A stretch of 64,000 nucleotides of DNA from Flavobacteriaceae bacterium (GTDB lineage Bacteria; Bacteroidota; Bacteroidia; Flavobacteriales; Flavobacteriaceae), in contig JAPOSZ010000014.1 in assembly GCA_026709415.1 (NCBI GenBank), forward strand, positions 1-64,000. The letters are read 5' to 3'. The number at the start of each line of letters is the position of its first letter. Positions within the stretch are counted from its first letter, which is position 1. A program made the position numbers and the translations under genes. Shown one piece after another: positions 48,069 through 58,274 of this stretch. Under the pieces are notes generated by a model, which was not told the DNA's origin, ran no database searches, and was given only the letters and a program-made list of their open reading frames with translations.

Positions 48069-49415
48069 ATGCCTGCCATAATCAGCGCAAAACACCATAC
48101 TGAAAAAAAAACAAAAGTTGCTTTCGCCACGCTTGGATGTAAACTTAACTTTTCTGAAACATCAACGATTGCCAGAAGTTTTGAGCGTCGTACTTACCAA
48201 AGAGTTGGGTTTGATCAATGGGCGGACATTTATGTCATCAATACTTGTTCAGTGACTGAAAATGCCGACAAAAAACTGACTAGATTGGTTCGAAAATCAA
48301 TCAAGAACAATCCCTATGCTAAAGTTGCTGTCACGGGTTGCTTTGCTCAATTACAACCACAAAAAGTATCAGAAATAGATGGTGTTGATTTAGTTGTAGG
48401 GACTGAAAAAAAATTTAAACTCCACCAACTAATTGAAAATCAATCGACGGCTAATGGCTTTCAAGTCCATTCTTGCGACATATCCAAAGTCCATGTGTTT
48501 AATAAAAGTTATTCTATAGCGGACCGAACCCGAACATTCCTTAAAATTCAAGATGGCTGTGATTATAAATGTAGTTTTTGTACCATACCCATAGCAAGGG
48601 GAACATCCAGAAGCGATTCTTTAGAAGATATACTTGAAAATATAAGGCATCTAAATAAGCATAATATTAAAGAAATTGTATTAACAGGAGTTAATGTCGG
48701 TGATTATGGAAAAACGAATCCACCTTCAAACAAAAAAGCATATCATTTATATGATTTACTCAAATCAATAGAAGGGTTGCCCCAATGTCCTAGAATACGT
48801 ATTTCTTCCATAGAACCTAATCTTTTAAATGATCAAATCATTGAACTGATTAATTCCAGTCCATATTTTGTCCCACATTTTCATATCCCACTCCAAAGTG
48901 GAAGTAATCACATCCTGAAATTAATGCGTAGACGATATAACACAACGTTATATGCAAAACGCATTGAAAAGATAAAAAATTCAATGCCAGATGCCTGTAT
49001 TGGAGCAGATGTCATTGTGGGTTTTTTTGGAGAAACCCAAATTGAATTTGATAAAACAATCGATTTTATAAAGCGGCTAGATATATCTTATTTGCACGTA
49101 TTTCCCTATTCGGAAAGACCTAATACGACGGCTATGAATTATGATTTGCCTGCGGTACCATTGGCCACCAGAAAACAAAGAAGAAATATTTTAGCACGGC
49201 TTTCTGAAGAAAAGAAAAAGAGATTTTATCAAACGCAACTCAACAAGACCAAAACGGTCTTATTCGAATCCCATAACAATAACGGCTATTCCACAGGGTA
49301 TACGGATAATTATCTTAAGGTAAGAACTCCTTGGAATCCCAAACTAGCAAATCAGTTGGTAGAATGCAAACTAATAAAAGTCGATAATCAAGGATATCTA
49401 AGAGCAGAGTTTTAA
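48069..49415 (+). CDS. mtaB: tRNA t6A37 methylthiotransferase MtaB
   Basis: 448 aa. This radical-SAM enzyme adds a methylthio group to t6A37 in ANN-decoding tRNAs. The N-terminal methylthiotransferase domain has Cys in ATLGCKLNFSE, INTCSVTENADKK and VTGCFAQ, which bind the auxiliary cluster. The radical-SAM site is DGCDYKCSFCTIPIARG (CxxxCxxC). A TRAM-like end follows. The CSVTENADKK motif favours MtaB over MiaB or RimO. It is convergent with the acetyltransferase gene, with a 4-bp overlap. Confidence 0.94.
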   Translation: MPAIISAKHHTEKKTKVAFATLGCKLNFSETSTIARSFERRTYQRVGFDQWADIYVINTCSVTENADKKLTRLVRKSIKNNPYAKVAVTGCFAQLQPQKVSEIDGVDLVVGTEKKFKLHQLIENQSTANGFQVHSCDISKVHVFNKSYSIADRTRTFLKIQDGCDYKCSFCTIPIARGTSRSDSLEDILENIRHLNKHNIKEIVLTGVNVGDYGKTNPPSNKKAYHLYDLLKSIEGLPQCPRIRISSIEPNLLNDQIIELINSSPYFVPHFHIPLQSGSNHILKLMRRRYNTTLYAKRIEKIKNSMPDACIGADVIVGFFGETQIEFDKTIDFIKRLDISYLHVFPYSERPNTTAMNYDLPAVPLATRKQRRNILARLSEEKKKRFYQTQLNKTKTVLFESHNNNGYSTGYTDNYLKVRTPWNPKLANQLVECKLIKVDNQGYLRAEF

Positions 49416-49705
49416 ACTCTGACGCCCACCGGTAGCAATTTTTTAAACTCTCGATTTTTTCGCATATAAGCAACAACCGTTGGACAAGTTGGTACCAATC
49501 GCGCTTTACCCTCAGAAAGCGTACGAAGAACTTTCCCAATGAACTGTTCTACAAAACCATTTTCATTGTATCCTTTAGGTACACTCACTTTGGTAAGAAA
49601 AATTTTTCTTTCTTGTTCTACATATTCTATAGTCGCTAGCTGATCATCTATGGTGGTTTCGAATTGACGCAACAATTCGTTTTTACAGATTTCTATTTCG
49701 TACAT
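49412..49705 (-). CDS. Small GNAT-like N-acetyltransferase
   Basis: 97 aa. It has RQFETTIDDQLATIEYVEQE, FLTKVSVPKGYNENGFVEQF and TCPTVVAYMRKN, the pattern of the single-domain YjdJ/GTG-type GNAT family (R-F...A.l.Y, HT.VP, CpfV..Y). The usual HTxVP has become TKVSVP. Acetyl-CoA binding is expected, substrate unknown. Confidence 0.75.
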   Translation of the reverse strand: MYEIEICKNELLRQFETTIDDQLATIEYVEQERKIFLTKVSVPKGYNENGFVEQFIGKVLRTLSEGKARLVPTCPTVVAYMRKNREFKKLLPVGVRV

Positions 49706-49924
49706 TGATCTAAAAAACTAAAAGGGATTCTTAAAAACAGTTGCAAATTTCCAACGTCTAATTTAGATTACAAATTTAGTGAAAAATGACAAATTATGGT
49801 GTATTATTAACATCTTTTTTGCCTGTATTCGTGACTCTATTGCAAAAATTGAAATAGTTCATTATGATAATGGAGAAATAAACCATTTAAAAGATTACTT
49901 TTTTGGAGTTTTTGACTAATTCGA

Positions 49925-50998
49925 TTGGTCCATAATCTAAATGAATTTATAAATTTGTTTAATAGTCAAGTTCGATTTTTGAATAAAAAGCATCGTTGGG
50001 TATTTGTTCTTTTGCCTTTGGCTTTTCTTTTACTAGGAGAATATCAATTAAAGCCACAAGACTTCAATGATCCGGGTTCATTCAAAACCAACAAACATGG
50101 TCACGATCAATTCAATCTGAAAGAATTTATCTCACAAAATCAATCGGATTTAGATTCGGATGTTGAGAAAACTAGTGATGGATATTATGTAGGGGCCCTT
50201 AAAATCCCAGAAGACATCAATTTTGCAGGAGAACATGTTCCCATCGAACAAAACGATGTCAAAGAGCGACTAGACAGAGAGTTATTAGTCAATACCTATT
50301 GGCAATCCAATATGATTTTGCTGATTAAAAGAGGTTATAAGTATTTTCCATTCATTGAAAAAATACTTCTTCAATATGGTGTTCCAGAAGATTTTAAATA
50401 TTTGGCTTTGATAGAAAGTGGTTTTTTAAATGCGACATCTCCAGCAGGAGCGCGTGGATTTTGGCAAATAATGAAAAATACAGCTCGAGAATATGGTTTA
50501 GAAGTCAACAGTAATGTCGATGAACGGCTCAATTTGGAACTAGCAACCCATGTGGCTTGTAAATACTTTTTAAAAGCCAAAGAGAAGTTTGACAATTGGA
50601 CTTTAGTGGCAGCTAGCTACAATAGAGGAATGTCTGGATTAGAACGTGCTTTGAGAAGCCAAAAAGTTGATAATTATTACGATTTATGGCTCAATGAAGA
50701 AACCTCCCGTTATGTATTTAGAATATTGGCGGTAAAAGATATCTTTCAAAAGTACGGGGATCAATACGGATTTGAGATCGCTAAAGAAGATCACTATTCA
50801 TTACCACCGCTTAGAAAAATCGCGATCGACAGTGCCATTGGGGATTTAGTCGATTTTTCGACTAAAATGGGAATGACATACAAAGAATTAAAAATTTATA
50901 ATCCTTGGTTGATACAGCGTCATCTAATCAACAATTCTAGAAAAAATTATCACATTCTCGTTAGAGATACGACTCATATTCCTGTAGAAAATTTTTAG
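49925..50998 (+). CDS. Lytic murein transglycosylase (MltD-like)
   Basis: 357 aa from TTG 49925. A TTG at 49979 would give a more normal signal anchor (KKHRWVFVLLPLAFLLLG), and there is no ATG. It cleaves peptidoglycan glycan strands in the periplasm. The SLT domain has the catalytic Glu in LALIESGF, then ATSPAGARGFWQIM and AASYNRGMSGLERAL. A C-terminal stretch (YKELKIYNPWLI) looks like the start of a LysM-like region, but it is short. Confidence 0.88.
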   Translation: MVHNLNEFINLFNSQVRFLNKKHRWVFVLLPLAFLLLGEYQLKPQDFNDPGSFKTNKHGHDQFNLKEFISQNQSDLDSDVEKTSDGYYVGALKIPEDINFAGEHVPIEQNDVKERLDRELLVNTYWQSNMILLIKRGYKYFPFIEKILLQYGVPEDFKYLALIESGFLNATSPAGARGFWQIMKNTAREYGLEVNSNVDERLNLELATHVACKYFLKAKEKFDNWTLVAASYNRGMSGLERALRSQKVDNYYDLWLNEETSRYVFRILAVKDIFQKYGDQYGFEIAKEDHYSLPPLRKIAIDSAIGDLVDFSTKMGMTYKELKIYNPWLIQRHLINNSRKNYHILVRDTTHIPVENF

Positions 50999-51044
50999 TA
51001 CAGTCGGTAACTTTAGGTATGCACTAAATACTTGAAAGAGGCGT

Positions 51045-51560
51045 TTAAAATTTTTTTAGTTGGGTACGCAACATTTTTATTTGTTGGGTGAGCATACCGT
51101 GTTTGTCCAATCTTTTGGCTTCACTCAACAGTTTGTTAGCTTCTCTTTTTCTTCTTTTTTGCATGAGAATGCCTGCTAAATTCATTTTTGCCATGGCTTG
51201 ATCGTGTTTATACCGTAAGCCCAGATCCAACGCCGATTTTAAAAATTTTTCGGCTTTATGAAGATTATTTTGAGATTCGATAAGTCCATATAAATACAAA
51301 TAATAGCCGTGTTGCTTTTTTACTAATGATGATGGAGGATTTTTGATTTTGTCCAACCATTTTTTAGCTCCATTTAAATCTTCTTTTCGCAACCTTAGAA
51401 AAGCTAAAAAAATAAGTTCATTTTTAAAATATAATAAAACGAACATACCACCCAATAATGCTAGAGCAATGCCATTACCGATGAATTGCTCGATAAATTG
51501 GTGAGCTGAAAAAGTAAGGCTAACAAGAGCCAATATCAGTTTGATTATTTTGGGAAACAT
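51045..51560 (-). CDS. TPR-like membrane protein
   Basis: About 171 aa from the Met of MFPKIIKLILALV; a TTG start 108 bp upstream is less likely. Two N-terminal helices (LILALVSLTF; GIALALLGGMFVLLYF) are followed by helical repeats like TPRs (YLYLYGLIESQNNLHKAEKF, MAKMNLAGILMQKRRKREAN). Function unknown. Divergent from rpmH. Confidence 0.7.
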   Translation of the reverse strand: MFPKIIKLILALVSLTFSAHQFIEQFIGNGIALALLGGMFVLLYFKNELIFLAFLRLRKEDLNGAKKWLDKIKNPPSSLVKKQHGYYLYLYGLIESQNNLHKAEKFLKSALDLGLRYKHDQAMAKMNLAGILMQKRRKREANKLLSEAKRLDKHGMLTQQIKMLRTQLKKF

Positions 51561-51629
51561 ATCTATGGAAAGCAAAGATAAAACAAAATTTGAGCTGGCT
51601 TGAAACGGCTTATAAAACTTCGAATGTCT

Positions 51630-51637
51630 TATATTTG
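51630..51637 (+). promoter_or_regulatory. Candidate -7 box (TATATTTG) of rpmH
   Basis: Matches TAnnTTTG and lies 50 bp before the L34 start codon. No convincing -33 element. Confidence 0.45.
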
Positions 51638-51686
51638 CGCGGTTTGAAATCCCCAAAAATAAAGCCAATTTTTAGGAGTTTATCAT

Positions 51687-51839
51687 ATGAAAAGGACATA
51701 CCAACCATCAAAACGCAAACGAAGAAATAAGCATGGTTTTCGTGCTAGAATGGCAACGGCCAACGGCCGCAAAATCCTATCGAGAAGACGCGCTAAAGGT
51801 AGAAAGCGATTAACCGTATCAACTCAAGAAAAGCGGTAG
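51687..51839 (+). CDS. rpmH: 50S ribosomal protein L34
   Basis: 50 aa, very basic. It begins [18 protein letters not shown] and contains [20 protein letters not shown], the unmistakable L34 sequence. AGGAG lies 11 bp before the ATG, one of the few Shine-Dalgarno-like sites here. No rnpA gene follows; carB starts 86 bp downstream instead. Confidence 0.98.
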   Translation: MKRTYQPSKRKRRNKHGFRARMATANGRKILSRRRAKGRKRLTVSTQEKR

Positions 51840-51925
51840 GTTGTCCAAAACGAAAGGGGATTTAGTATTTAGCAAATTTAGTTCGCCTCAAGGCTTTCGA
51901 TGTGATATATCCTTAAACTTGATCG

Positions 51926-54775
51926 ATGCCTAAAAACCCCAACATCAAAAGTATTTTATTGATCGGTTCCGGTCCGATTATTATTGGACAGGCTTGTGAA
52001 TTTGATTATTCTGGAACCCAAGCCTTGAGATCTTTAAAAGAAGACGGTATAGAAACCATTCTTTTAAATTCCAATCCTGCTACCATCATGACGGATCCGT
52101 CAATGGCTGATCATATTTATTTGAAACCACTGACGACCAAGTCAATTATCGAAATATTAAATCGACACCAAATTGATGCCGTTTTACCAACGATGGGTGG
52201 TCAAACGGCTCTGAACCTATGCATTGAAGCTAATGACAAAGGGATATGGAAAGATTTCGGTGTTGAAATTGTTGGCGTTGATATTGAAGCCATACAGATT
52301 ACTGAAAATCGAGAAAATTTTAAAGAATTACTCGAAAAAATCAATATCCCAGCAGCCCCATCAGCCGTGGCCAATTCATTTTTAAAAGGAAAAGAAATTG
52401 CTCAAGATTTCGGATTTCCACTAGTGATTAGACCTTCTTATACTTTGGGAGGGTCTGGGGCCTCTTTCGTTCATCACTCAAAAGATTTTGATCGTTTGCT
52501 AACCAGAGGATTGGAAACATCACCAATCCATGAAGTTTTGATTGATAAAGCATTGGTGGGATGGAAAGAATATGAATTAGAACTTTTAAGAGACAACAAT
52601 GATAATGTGGTGATTATCTGTACCATAGAAAATATGGATCCGATGGGGATTCATACTGGAGATTCAGTTACGGTAGCACCAGCCATGACGCTGGCCGATA
52701 CCACCTTTCAAAAAATGAGAGACATGGCTATCAAAATGATGCGTAATATCGGTGAATTTGCTGGTGGATGCAATGTTCAGTTTGCCGTCAGTCCTGATGA
52801 AAAAGAAGATATTATCGCGATTGAAATCAACCCAAGGGTTTCAAGATCCTCAGCATTAGCCTCAAAAGCCACGGGTTATCCGATTGCCAAAATTGCGGCG
52901 AAACTTGCCGTGGGTTATACTCTTGATGAATTAGAAAATCAAATCACTAAGTCGACATCAGCGCTTTTTGAACCTACAGTAGATTATGTCATTGTAAAAA
53001 TACCCCGATGGAATTTCGACAAATTTGAAGGATCTGATCGCACGTTAGGACTGCAAATGAAATCCGTTGGGGAAGTCATGGGGATCGGTCGGTCTTTTCA
53101 AGAAGCACTCCATAAAGCAACCCAATCATTAGAAGTCAAAAGAAATGGATTGGGAGCCGATGGAAAGGGTATCAAGAAATACAATACGATCGTTGAAAAA
53201 CTGGCCCACCCCAGTTGGGATCGGGTTTTTATTATTTATGATGCGATTATGGCTGGAGTATCCATTAGTCGCATACACCAAATCACCAAAATAGATTATT
53301 GGTTTCTCAAGCAGTATGAACAACTAGTGGAATTAGAAAAAAAGATTTCCAATCATACAGTTCAAAGCGTCACAAGAGAACTGCTGATGGAAGCCAAACA
53401 AAAAGGATTTGCTGATCGGCAAATCGCCCATATGTTGGGATGTCTAGAAAGCCAAGTATATCAAACTAGAACCCAATTGGGAATCAACCGAGTCTACAAG
53501 TTAGTGGATACTTGCGCAGCAGAATTTAAAGCCACAACAGCCTATTACTATTCCACCTTTGAAGAGTCTATGAAAGATAAAGAGGGCCGCCTTTTTAGTC
53601 AAAACGAAAGTGTCGCCTCAAATCGTAAAAAAGTTGTGGTGTTGGGTTCAGGACCCAATCGAATTGGACAAGGGATTGAATTTGATTATTGTTGTGTGCA
53701 TGGTGTCTTATCAGCTAGCGAGTGTGGTTATGAGACCATCATGATTAACTGTAATCCAGAAACAGTCTCCACTGATTTTGATGTCGCCGATAAGCTTTAT
53801 TTCGAACCTGTTTTTTGGGAGCATATCTTTGATATTATTAATCATGAAAAACCCCATGGTGTTATTGTACAATTAGGCGGTCAAACGGCTCTTAAACTAT
53901 CTGAAAAATTACATAAATATGGCGTCCATATCATAGGCACCGGATTCGAATCACTGGATTTAGCAGAAGATCGCGGTCGATTTTCAACTTTGTTAAAGGA
54001 CAATAAGATTCCATATCCACAATTTGGAGTGGCCAATAGTGCCCAAAAAGCTCTTGAATTAGCCGACACGCTTCATTTTCCAATTTTAGTTCGCCCCTCT
54101 TACGTTTTGGGTGGTCATGGTATGAAAATTGTCATCAATAAAGAAGAATTAGAAGCTCACGTGGTGAGTTTATTGCAAAGTATCCCCAATAATAATTTGC
54201 TTTTAGATCAGTACTTAGAAGGGGCAATTGAAGCCGAAGCCGATGCTATTTGTGATGGAGAAGATATATACATTATCGGTATTATGGAACACATCGAACC
54301 ATGTGGCATCCATTCAGGAGATTCCAATGCAACTCTTCCTGTATTTAATTTGGGACCTTATGTCATTCAACAAATTAAAGATCATACGAAAAAAATCGCA
54401 CTGACTCTTGGTGCCAAAGGGTTGATTAATATTCAATTTGCCATTAAGGATGAAAAGGTCTATGTCATCGAAGCCAATCCCAGGGCTTCACGAACAGTCC
54501 CTTTTATTTCGAAAGCCTATAATGAGCCTTATGTGAACTATGCCACCAAAATCATGTTGGGGCACAATAAATTAAGTGACTTTAAATTCAATCCCACACT
54601 AAAAGGTTTTGCTATTAAACAACCAGTCTTTTCCTTTGATAAATTTCCAAATGTCAATAAATCATTGGGGCCAGAAATGAAAAGTACGGGTGAAAGCATT
54701 TTGTTTATCGATTCATTAAAAGATGACGCCTTTTATGATCTCTATGCTCGGAGACGAATGTATCTGACTAAATAA
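51926..54775 (+). CDS. carB: Carbamoyl-phosphate synthase large subunit, short form
   Basis: 949 aa. It makes carbamoyl phosphate for pyrimidines and arginine. Two homologous ATP-grasp halves are visible. The first opens with LLIGSGPIIIGQACEFDYSG and has VRPSYTLGGSG (here IRPSYTLGGSG) and EINPRVSRSSALASKATGYP. The second opens with VLGSGPNRIGQGIEFDYCCV and has RPSYVLGGHGM and EANPRASRTVPFISKA. It ends just after the second half, so the ~120-residue C-terminal allosteric (MGS-like) domain of the E. coli enzyme is missing, as known in Bacteroidota. No carA adjacent. Confidence 0.96.
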   Translation: MPKNPNIKSILLIGSGPIIIGQACEFDYSGTQALRSLKEDGIETILLNSNPATIMTDPSMADHIYLKPLTTKSIIEILNRHQIDAVLPTMGGQTALNLCIEANDKGIWKDFGVEIVGVDIEAIQITENRENFKELLEKINIPAAPSAVANSFLKGKEIAQDFGFPLVIRPSYTLGGSGASFVHHSKDFDRLLTRGLETSPIHEVLIDKALVGWKEYELELLRDNNDNVVIICTIENMDPMGIHTGDSVTVAPAMTLADTTFQKMRDMAIKMMRNIGEFAGGCNVQFAVSPDEKEDIIAIEINPRVSRSSALASKATGYPIAKIAAKLAVGYTLDELENQITKSTSALFEPTVDYVIVKIPRWNFDKFEGSDRTLGLQMKSVGEVMGIGRSFQEALHKATQSLEVKRNGLGADGKGIKKYNTIVEKLAHPSWDRVFIIYDAIMAGVSISRIHQITKIDYWFLKQYEQLVELEKKISNHTVQSVTRELLMEAKQKGFADRQIAHMLGCLESQVYQTRTQLGINRVYKLVDTCAAEFKATTAYYYSTFEESMKDKEGRLFSQNESVASNRKKVVVLGSGPNRIGQGIEFDYCCVHGVLSASECGYETIMINCNPETVSTDFDVADKLYFEPVFWEHIFDIINHEKPHGVIVQLGGQTALKLSEKLHKYGVHIIGTGFESLDLAEDRGRFSTLLKDNKIPYPQFGVANSAQKALELADTLHFPILVRPSYVLGGHGMKIVINKEELEAHVVSLLQSIPNNNLLLDQYLEGAIEAEADAICDGEDIYIIGIMEHIEPCGIHSGDSNATLPVFNLGPYVIQQIKDHTKKIALTLGAKGLINIQFAIKDEKVYVIEANPRASRTVPFISKAYNEPYVNYATKIMLGHNKLSDFKFNPTLKGFAIKQPVFSFDKFPNVNKSLGPEMKSTGESILFIDSLKDDAFYDLYARRRMYLTK

Positions 54776-54788
54776 ATCATTTGATTTG

Positions 54789-55316
54789 ATGTCAAAAAAT
54801 AATTCCAAACAATTATGGGTCTTTATGGGTTTGGTTTTTTTAGCACTTATTTCACGTCTGTTACCACACCCTCCCAATTTTGCTCCTATGACGGCTATTG
54901 CTTTGGTTTCCGGTAATTATTTTAATGACAAACCAACAGCTGTCGTTCTTCCTATTTTAGCCATGTTGATCACAGATTTTTTTATTGGTTTTCACGGGTT
55001 GATCCCTGTTGTTTACCTTTCTTTATTAATCACGACCATTATGGGCATGGTCGTTTCTAAAGTTTCAATTTGGAATGTATTATTGGGTTCTATCATTTTC
55101 TTTGTGGTTACCAATTTCGGAGTTTGGTTCGGTGGAGGTTATGCTTATACTTGGGAAGGACTTTTGATGTGTTATACCATGGCCATACCATTTTTGGCCA
55201 ATAGTATTGCCGGTGACATTTTTTATTCTTGGGCGATTCTAATGACCTTATTCATCGTTGAGGATAGAAATTATCTCAAAAACTTAAGACGGGTTTTTAT
55301 GTTTAATAATAGTTAA
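54789..55316 (+). CDS. DUF6580-like membrane protein
   Basis: 175 aa from ATG 54789. Five or six membrane helices with LLPHPPNFAPMTAIALVSGN near the N-terminus and LANSIAGDIFYSW near the C-terminus, a pattern of a conserved Bacteroidota integral membrane family (DUF6580). It may be a transporter-like component. It follows carB by 13 bp and may be co-transcribed. Confidence 0.75.
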   Translation: MSKNNSKQLWVFMGLVFLALISRLLPHPPNFAPMTAIALVSGNYFNDKPTAVVLPILAMLITDFFIGFHGLIPVVYLSLLITTIMGMVVSKVSIWNVLLGSIIFFVVTNFGVWFGGGYAYTWEGLLMCYTMAIPFLANSIAGDIFYSWAILMTLFIVEDRNYLKNLRRVFMFNNS

Positions 55317-55518
55317 TCACAATGTAGAGGAGTTATTTAAAACCTGTTATTTATTCAAAAAGCAGGATTAATTCCCTAGTCAATTATAGGGTAGAGTTGT
55401 AATTAATCATCTCAGTTAGTTGAATACAAGAAACTTTTTGCCATTTTGAAGAAGAAAAAAATATCAAAAGAAAAATTAATTTTATCGCATTAATAAACCT
55501 ATCAAAGAATCGAAAAAT

Positions 55519-56979
55519 ATGAATTCAAAAAAGACTAAATCTTCAGATATCAAACGAAGAGATTTTATGAAAAAATCTTTGCTGGCATCATCGGTTTTTA
55601 TCGTGCCTAGAAATGTGCTTGGTGGGATTGGTTATACCGCTCCAAGCGATCAATTAAACTTGGCGTGTATTGGTGCCGGGGGTAAAGGATCTTCTGATAT
55701 TTATCATGCTTGGAATAATGGTTCTGAACGCGTTGTTGCCCTTTGTGATGTCCATCCCGATGGAGAACATGGAGTCACCAGATCCATAGAACGCTTTCCT
55801 GATGCCAAGTTCTATACGGACTTCCGAGTCATGTTTGACCAACAAACTGACATCGATGCGGTGACTATTTCAACACCGGATCATACCCATGCCAATGCTG
55901 CTATTTGGGCTATGGAAAGAAAAAAACATGTTTATGTCCAAAAGCCATTGACTCACAATATAAAAGAAGCTAGAAAACTGACTTTGATGGCAAGGGAACA
56001 ACAAGTGGTTACTCAAATGGGTAATCAAGGGGGTTCTAATCCCGATCAACTAGTGATTCAAAAATGGGTAAAAGATGCCGAAATAGGAGATATTTCGACA
56101 GTCTATGTGTGGACCAATAGACCTGTTTGGCCTCAAGGATTTGCCATTGCAGATGAAGATCCTTCACAAAAGCCTGAAAATTTAGAATGGGATTTATGGT
56201 TAGGACCAGCCAGGTCTGTGGCCTATACTCCAAAGCTTCACCCGTTTGATTGGAGAGGTTGGTGGGATTATGGGACGGGAGCCTTAGGAGACATGGGTTG
56301 TCATATCATCGATGTCCCATTCAAAGCATTGGGTTTAAAATATCCCGTTGATGTCCAGTGTAGTGTAGGTACTGTTTATACCAGAAATTGGACTCCTGAA
56401 TACCACCCGGAAGGTTGTCCAGCTTCTTCCATGGTGACTTTGACTTTCGAACCCACATCATTAAATAAATCAAAAATTAAAATGGTTTGGATGGATGGTG
56501 GGATACGACCAGCTCACCCCGAAGCGTTGCCAGTTGAAGCCGAGATTGGATCCAATGGTGTACTGATGGTCGGTGAAAAAGGGGTCATACAGAGCGATGT
56601 CTATGCCATTGATCCAAAACTGTACAAGCCAGGTCAACCAGTTCAAGTGGGGCCGAAAAAGAACGATCCGAGATACGATCTGCCAGAATATGGCCATCAA
56701 CAAAGTTGGATTGCGGCTTGTAAAGCTGGTTATGATTCCCCTGAGCATCAAGCATTAACGTCTTCATTTGATTATGCCGGACCTTTGACAGAAACTGTGT
56801 TGATGGGGAATATCGCCATAAGAAGTTATAATCTTAGAAAAGAAATACCTGGAGAATGGCCAGAATATTATGGTCGAAAAAAACTTTTATGGGATGGGGA
56901 AAACATGCGAATCACCAATTTTGAAGAAGCCAACCAATTTGTGGGTAGAGATTATCGATATTCTTGGAAAATCGATTAG
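55519..56979 (+). CDS. Tat-exported Gfo/Idh/MocA family oxidoreductase
   Basis: 486 aa. A Tat-type signal (KRRDFMKKSLLASSVFIVP) is followed by a Rossmann domain (LNLACIGAGGKGSSD, DAVTISTPDHTHANAAIWAM, YVQKPLTHNIKEARKL with the conserved EKP-like QKP). The C-terminal beta-sheet domain has GALGDMGCHIIDVPFKALGL. An NAD(P)-linked sugar oxidoreductase in the periplasm is likely. The Glu of the EKP motif is Gln here. It fits with the sugar-isomerase-like gene at 59426. Confidence 0.88.
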   Translation: MNSKKTKSSDIKRRDFMKKSLLASSVFIVPRNVLGGIGYTAPSDQLNLACIGAGGKGSSDIYHAWNNGSERVVALCDVHPDGEHGVTRSIERFPDAKFYTDFRVMFDQQTDIDAVTISTPDHTHANAAIWAMERKKHVYVQKPLTHNIKEARKLTLMAREQQVVTQMGNQGGSNPDQLVIQKWVKDAEIGDISTVYVWTNRPVWPQGFAIADEDPSQKPENLEWDLWLGPARSVAYTPKLHPFDWRGWWDYGTGALGDMGCHIIDVPFKALGLKYPVDVQCSVGTVYTRNWTPEYHPEGCPASSMVTLTFEPTSLNKSKIKMVWMDGGIRPAHPEALPVEAEIGSNGVLMVGEKGVIQSDVYAIDPKLYKPGQPVQVGPKKNDPRYDLPEYGHQQSWIAACKAGYDSPEHQALTSSFDYAGPLTETVLMGNIAIRSYNLRKEIPGEWPEYYGRKKLLWDGENMRITNFEEANQFVGRDYRYSWKID

Positions 56980-57087
56980 TTTTTTGATAACAAAATAGGA
57001 GTGTTAGAACCTGATTTAAGGTTAACTTGAATTGGAGGTTGCTACTTTTTGTAGAAGATCTCATGCTTTTCCATTAAAACGCCTAGC

Positions 57088-58119
57088 GTGAAGATTGTAA
57101 TTACGGGAGGATTGGGATATATCGGTGCACACATCTGCACCGTATTAAACCAAAAAGGCTACAAAGTAATCTTGGTAGACAATTTATCCAATAGTTTTAT
57201 TAAGATGTATCACCAACTCATTGCCCTTTTAGGTGAAGAATCTATTGTATTTGAAAAAAAGGACATCACCCAATCCGATGAAATAAAGGAATTATTTCAA
57301 AAGCACTCTGATATCAATGGAGTGATTCATTTGGCTGCCTTGAAGTCAGTTAATCAAAGCATTACCCAACCGTTATCCTATTATCAAAATAATGTTGGAG
57401 GATTAATCACATTACTCAGTGAAATAAAATCAAAAAACATTCCTTTTATATTTTCTTCATCCTGTACCGTTTATGGTCAAGCCGATCAATTGCCAATCAA
57501 AGAAACGTCACCCTTTAAATCCAGTTTTTCCCCCTATGGCTATACCAAGCAAATAGGTGAGCTAATCATTAAAGACATTGTAAAATCCAATGATTCGTTT
57601 AAAGCAATGTGTTTGCGGTATTTTAATCCCATAGGAGCGCATCCTTCTGCAATGATCGGAGAATGGCCCATAGGAGAACCACAAAACTTAGTCCCTTTGA
57701 TGACCCAAGTTGGCATAGGAAAGCGAAAAGAATTGAAAATTTTTGGAGATACTTATAACACTCCTGACGGAACTTGTATCAGAGATTATATTCATGTGAT
57801 GGATTTAGCTGAAGCTCATGTTCTGGGATTAGAATATCTTTTTTCATCCAATTCAAATCATTATATTTATAATGTAGGTCTTGGAAAAGGAGTTTCAGTA
57901 AAAGAAATGATTCATCGATTTGAAAAAATCATTGAAAAACCAATACGTCAAAAGGTATCCAAAATTCGAGAAGGGGATGTCCCTGTAGCCTATGCCGATG
58001 CTTCAAAAATTAAAACTCAACTTAGCTGGCAACCGAAATATTCTATTGATGATGCTCTACTGAGTGCTTGGAAATGGGAAAAACAGCTTCATTCCCATAA
58101 TGATTTTCAAGTATCATAA
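57088..58119 (+). CDS. galE: UDP-glucose 4-epimerase
   Basis: 343 aa with a GTG start. It interconverts UDP-glucose and UDP-galactose. The NAD site is ITGGLGYIGAHI, and the catalytic region FSSSCTVYGQ with YGYTKQIGEL gives the Ser/Tyr/Lys set. RYFNPIGAHPSAMIGEWP is typical of GalE. Its stop lies only six bases before the target duplication of the Fic cassette. Without that insertion the next gene would start 24 bp downstream, so the two probably formed an operon. Confidence 0.93.
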   Translation: MKIVITGGLGYIGAHICTVLNQKGYKVILVDNLSNSFIKMYHQLIALLGEESIVFEKKDITQSDEIKELFQKHSDINGVIHLAALKSVNQSITQPLSYYQNNVGGLITLLSEIKSKNIPFIFSSSCTVYGQADQLPIKETSPFKSSFSPYGYTKQIGELIIKDIVKSNDSFKAMCLRYFNPIGAHPSAMIGEWPIGEPQNLVPLMTQVGIGKRKELKIFGDTYNTPDGTCIRDYIHVMDLAEAHVLGLEYLFSSNSNHYIYNVGLGKGVSVKEMIHRFEKIIEKPIRQKVSKIREGDVPVAYADASKIKTQLSWQPKYSIDDALLSAWKWEKQLHSHNDFQVS

Positions 58120-58124
58120 ATATA

Positions 58125-58132
58125 AAACTAAT
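58125..58132. repeat. 8-bp target duplication (AAACTAAT), left
   Basis: AAACTAAT directly precedes the GGG end of the Fic cassette and recurs at 59407-59414 directly after its CCC end. Confidence 0.85.
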
Positions 58133-58249
58133 GGGAATTATATACCAAAGTGGCAAAAGCTGATTCGAAATAGAATGTCAGGCTGTCAAGTTCATGTTGA
58201 TTCATCGAAAGTAGATAATCCCCAAAGCATTCTGTCAATTTCATAAGAC

Positions 58250-58274
58250 ATGCCTCATATTGGAAGTGAGGCAT
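58250..58274 (-). terminator. Hairpin after the cassette Fic gene
   Basis: ATGCCTCA pairs with TGAGGCAT around a 9-nt loop, touching the Fic stop codon. It lacks a strong T run, so it is a possible terminator or RNA-stability hairpin. Confidence 0.5.
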
